From Pantoea cypripedii (lineage in GTDB: Bacteria; Pseudomonadota; Gammaproteobacteria; Enterobacterales; Enterobacteriaceae), in NCBI RefSeq assembly GCF_011395035.1, contig NZ_CP024768.1, positions 3,385,865 to 3,449,864 of the forward strand: a DNA stretch of 64,000 nt, read 5' to 3'. The first letter of the stretch is position 1; every line of letters starts with the position of its first letter. The position numbers and the translations under genes are program-made. The notes beneath the pieces were generated by a model that worked only from the letters and a program-made list of their open reading frames with translations, did not search any database and had not been told where the DNA came from. This document shows, piece by piece, positions 63,301 to 64,000 of this stretch.

Positions 63301-63414
63301 CGGCAGCGGAGCCACCGGCAGCAGCCGGTAGCCCAACAGGCCAAGTAGCATGATCGACAGCGTCAGCAGCAGAGTCGTAACCGGGCGGAAGATAAACAGC
63401 CGCGTCAGATTCAT
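60313..63414 (-). CDS. MdtC/MuxC-like RND multidrug efflux pump subunit
   Basis: A 1033-residue resistance-nodulation-division transporter driving drug export with proton influx. It has 12 helices in two halves with large periplasmic loops. The N-terminus FIFRPVTTLLLTLSIMLLG, the PLPQVDFPTIMVSASL segment and GFVVDDAIVVLENITRH (proton-relay Asp pair in helix 4) are typical of the HAE1 family, closest to MdtC. It overlaps the MdtB-like gene upstream by four bases (ATGA) and is followed by an outer-membrane factor. MdtB and MdtC form a mixed trimer in E. coli. Whether this is the true mdtC or a second, mux-like system cannot be told without the rest of the genome. Confidence 0.93.
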   Translation of the reverse strand: MNLTRLFIFRPVTTLLLTLSIMLLGLLGYRLLPVAPLPQVDFPTIMVSASLAGASPETMAATVATPLERSLGQIAGITEMTSSSSQGSSTIILQFELDRDINGAARDVQAAINAARSLLPSSMESLPTYRKANPSDAPIVMLALVSATRTPGELYDLAESKIEQAMSQVQGVGEVSLMGSALPAVRIDLQPQKLTQYGIALDTVRSAIADSTTNLPKGILQGSNQSWLVDSNGQLDKAAQYRNLIVSYNNGKAVRLHDVATVYDSVEDKYQAGFLNATPSVMIGITRQAGANMLDTIDAIKAQLPNLEKDLPADTQLKLVVDRSPTVRQSLYDTEETLLIAVMLVIAVVFVFLRNVQAVVIPALALPVSLIGTCAVMYLLGYSLDNLSLMALIISTGFVVDDAIVVLENITRHIEEGLSPLRAALRGAQEVSFTVLSMTMSLIAVFIPILLMGSIVGRLFREFAVTLSISLLISMFVSLSLTPMLCARLLKPKPKVSKRPHPLYQFIENQLNALLAAYSRGLAWVLAHQKITMFSLLLTVVLNLFLYSVVQKGFFPNQDTGLLMGALRADQNISFQAMKPKMLQFTKIIESDPAVESVMSSMGSGMFGSRNSANFFVRLKDFDKRSATATEVANRLSMKTSHIAGGQMFLMAAQDLHIGGRSANATYQYSLQADDLDVLRTWTPKVQAALAAIPQLNSVDSDSQTGGQEVVINIDRDRAKMLGVNVQMIDTMLNNSFSQRQIATLYHTLNQYHVVMSLQDSYTRDPNILKELFVVNDSGDRVPLSAFATFVGGNAPLSVAHQGQSATSTIAFNLNDGVSLEQAQALIKQAMAKLGLPSNIQAGFAGTAAAFAQLTATMPWLILAALAAVYIVLGVLYESYIHPITILSTLPSAGVGALLLLLLTNTQLTVIALIGIILLIGIVKKNAIMMIDFAIDAERRQGMTPRQAITQACLMRFRPIMMTTLAAFFGALPLALGSGGDADLRSPLGLAIAGGLALSQLLTLFTTPVVYLWLDSLSRATKRQWRRLRHAES

Positions 63415-64000
63415 TGCTCGCCTCGCGCCTGCTGCTGTTTACGCTGCACAAAACGCTTGCCACGCTGCGCCCAGCCATCAAACCACAGATAGATTACCGG
63501 GGTGGAGAACAGCGTCAGCACCTGGCTGACGATCAAGCCGCCGACGATCACCAGACCAAGCGGCTGGCGCAACTCTGCGCCGGAGCCAGAGGCCAGCATC
63601 AGCGGCAATGCGCCCAGCAACGCCGCCATGGTGGTCATCATAATCGGGCGGAAACGCAGCAGACACGCCTGATGAATCGCATCGCGTGGGCTCATCCCCT
63701 GCTTGTTTTCCGCTTCCAGCGCGAAGTCGATCATCATAATGGCGTTCTTCTTCACGATGCCGATCAGCAGGATCACCCCGATCAGCGCAATCAGGCTGAA
63801 CTCGCTCCCGGCCAGCAGCAGCGTCAGCAGCGCCCCCACCGCCGCCGACGGCAGCGTGGAGAGAATAGTGACCGGATGAATAAAGCTTTCATACAGAATG
63901 CCCAGCACCACATACATGGTGATCAGCGCCGCCAGAATCAGCCAGAGCGTGTTGCCCGTGGCGCTCTGGAACGCCGAGGTTTCCCCCTGATAACGCAGGG
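63411..64000 (-). CDS. MdtB/MuxB-like RND efflux pump subunit (C-terminal part)
   Basis: The visible 196 codons are the C-terminal transmembrane half of an RND pump. ILYESFIHPVTILSTLPSAA, IGVILLIGIVKKNAIMMIDF and ACLLRFRPIMMTT are conserved and closest to MdtB. The frame is open to the window edge at 64000, so the gene starts outside. The ATG at 63917 is an internal Met, not the start. The last four bases overlap the MdtC-like gene. A membrane-fusion protein gene is expected further upstream on this strand. Confidence 0.92.
   Translation of the reverse strand, partial: LRYQGETSAFQSATGNTLWLILAALITMYVVLGILYESFIHPVTILSTLPSAAVGALLTLLLAGSEFSLIALIGVILLIGIVKKNAIMMIDFALEAENKQGMSPRDAIHQACLLRFRPIMMTTMAALLGALPLMLASGSGAELRQPLGLVIVGGLIVSQVLTLFSTPVIYLWFDGWAQRGKRFVQRKQQQARGEQ

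Noticed and set aside
62176..63348. Plus-strand frame of 390 codons
   Set aside because: Antisense shadow of the MdtC-like gene, with a His/Gln/Arg-biased composition.

Overview
The window is a chromosomal segment of an enterobacterium. Gene order and protein sequences follow the E. coli barA-to-aas region closely. The gene set, the REP and ERIC repeats and the protein divergence suggest Erwiniaceae (Pantoea or Erwinia-like). That assignment is inference, because no rRNA or taxonomic marker is present. The E. coli sdaCB and fuc operons, normally near xni, are absent, and the gar genes, unlinked to gud in E. coli, are fused to the gud operon here.

Layout: (1) 1-248, 3' end of barA. (2) 339-9380, a galactarate/glucarate regulon: the minus-strand operon gudP-gudX-gudD-garL-garR-garK diverges from garD across a 510-bp control region with a strong CRP-like site. 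(3) 9466-12170, yqcA-truC-yqcC, the sRNA csrB with a UvrY box, then syd. BarA/UvrY controls csrB, so sensor and target sit about 11 kb apart. (4) 12233-22462, queF, ppnN, xni, rlmM, ygdD, gcvA with the divergent sRNA gcvB, ygdI, csdA-csdE, tcdA and mltA. (5) 22667-23007, three tandem initiator tRNAs. (6) 23083-37784, amiC, argA with an ARG box, and the recombination block recC-ptrA-recB-recD. (7) 37867-39563, the pseudopilin-like cluster ppdA-ppdB-ygdB-ppdC. (8) 39874-46434, one giant A+T-rich gene for a protein of about 2186 residues with toxin-like architecture, inserted between thyA and ppdA. (9) 46642-51212, thyA, lgt, ptsP and rppH. (10) 51213-51896, a DnaA-box cluster matching the position of DARS2. 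(11) 51897-58420, mutH, an ERIC element, ygdQ, ygdR, tas, lplT and aas. (12) 58903-64000, an RND efflux operon (MdtB-like, MdtC-like, outer-membrane factor) that runs off the window end.

Most of the window is conserved housekeeping DNA. Non-coding structure is rich: GTAG-headed REP hairpins fill five convergent gene junctions, and there is one ERIC, two regulatory sRNAs and DARS2. The giant gene is the clearest accessory element and the best candidate for something undescribed.
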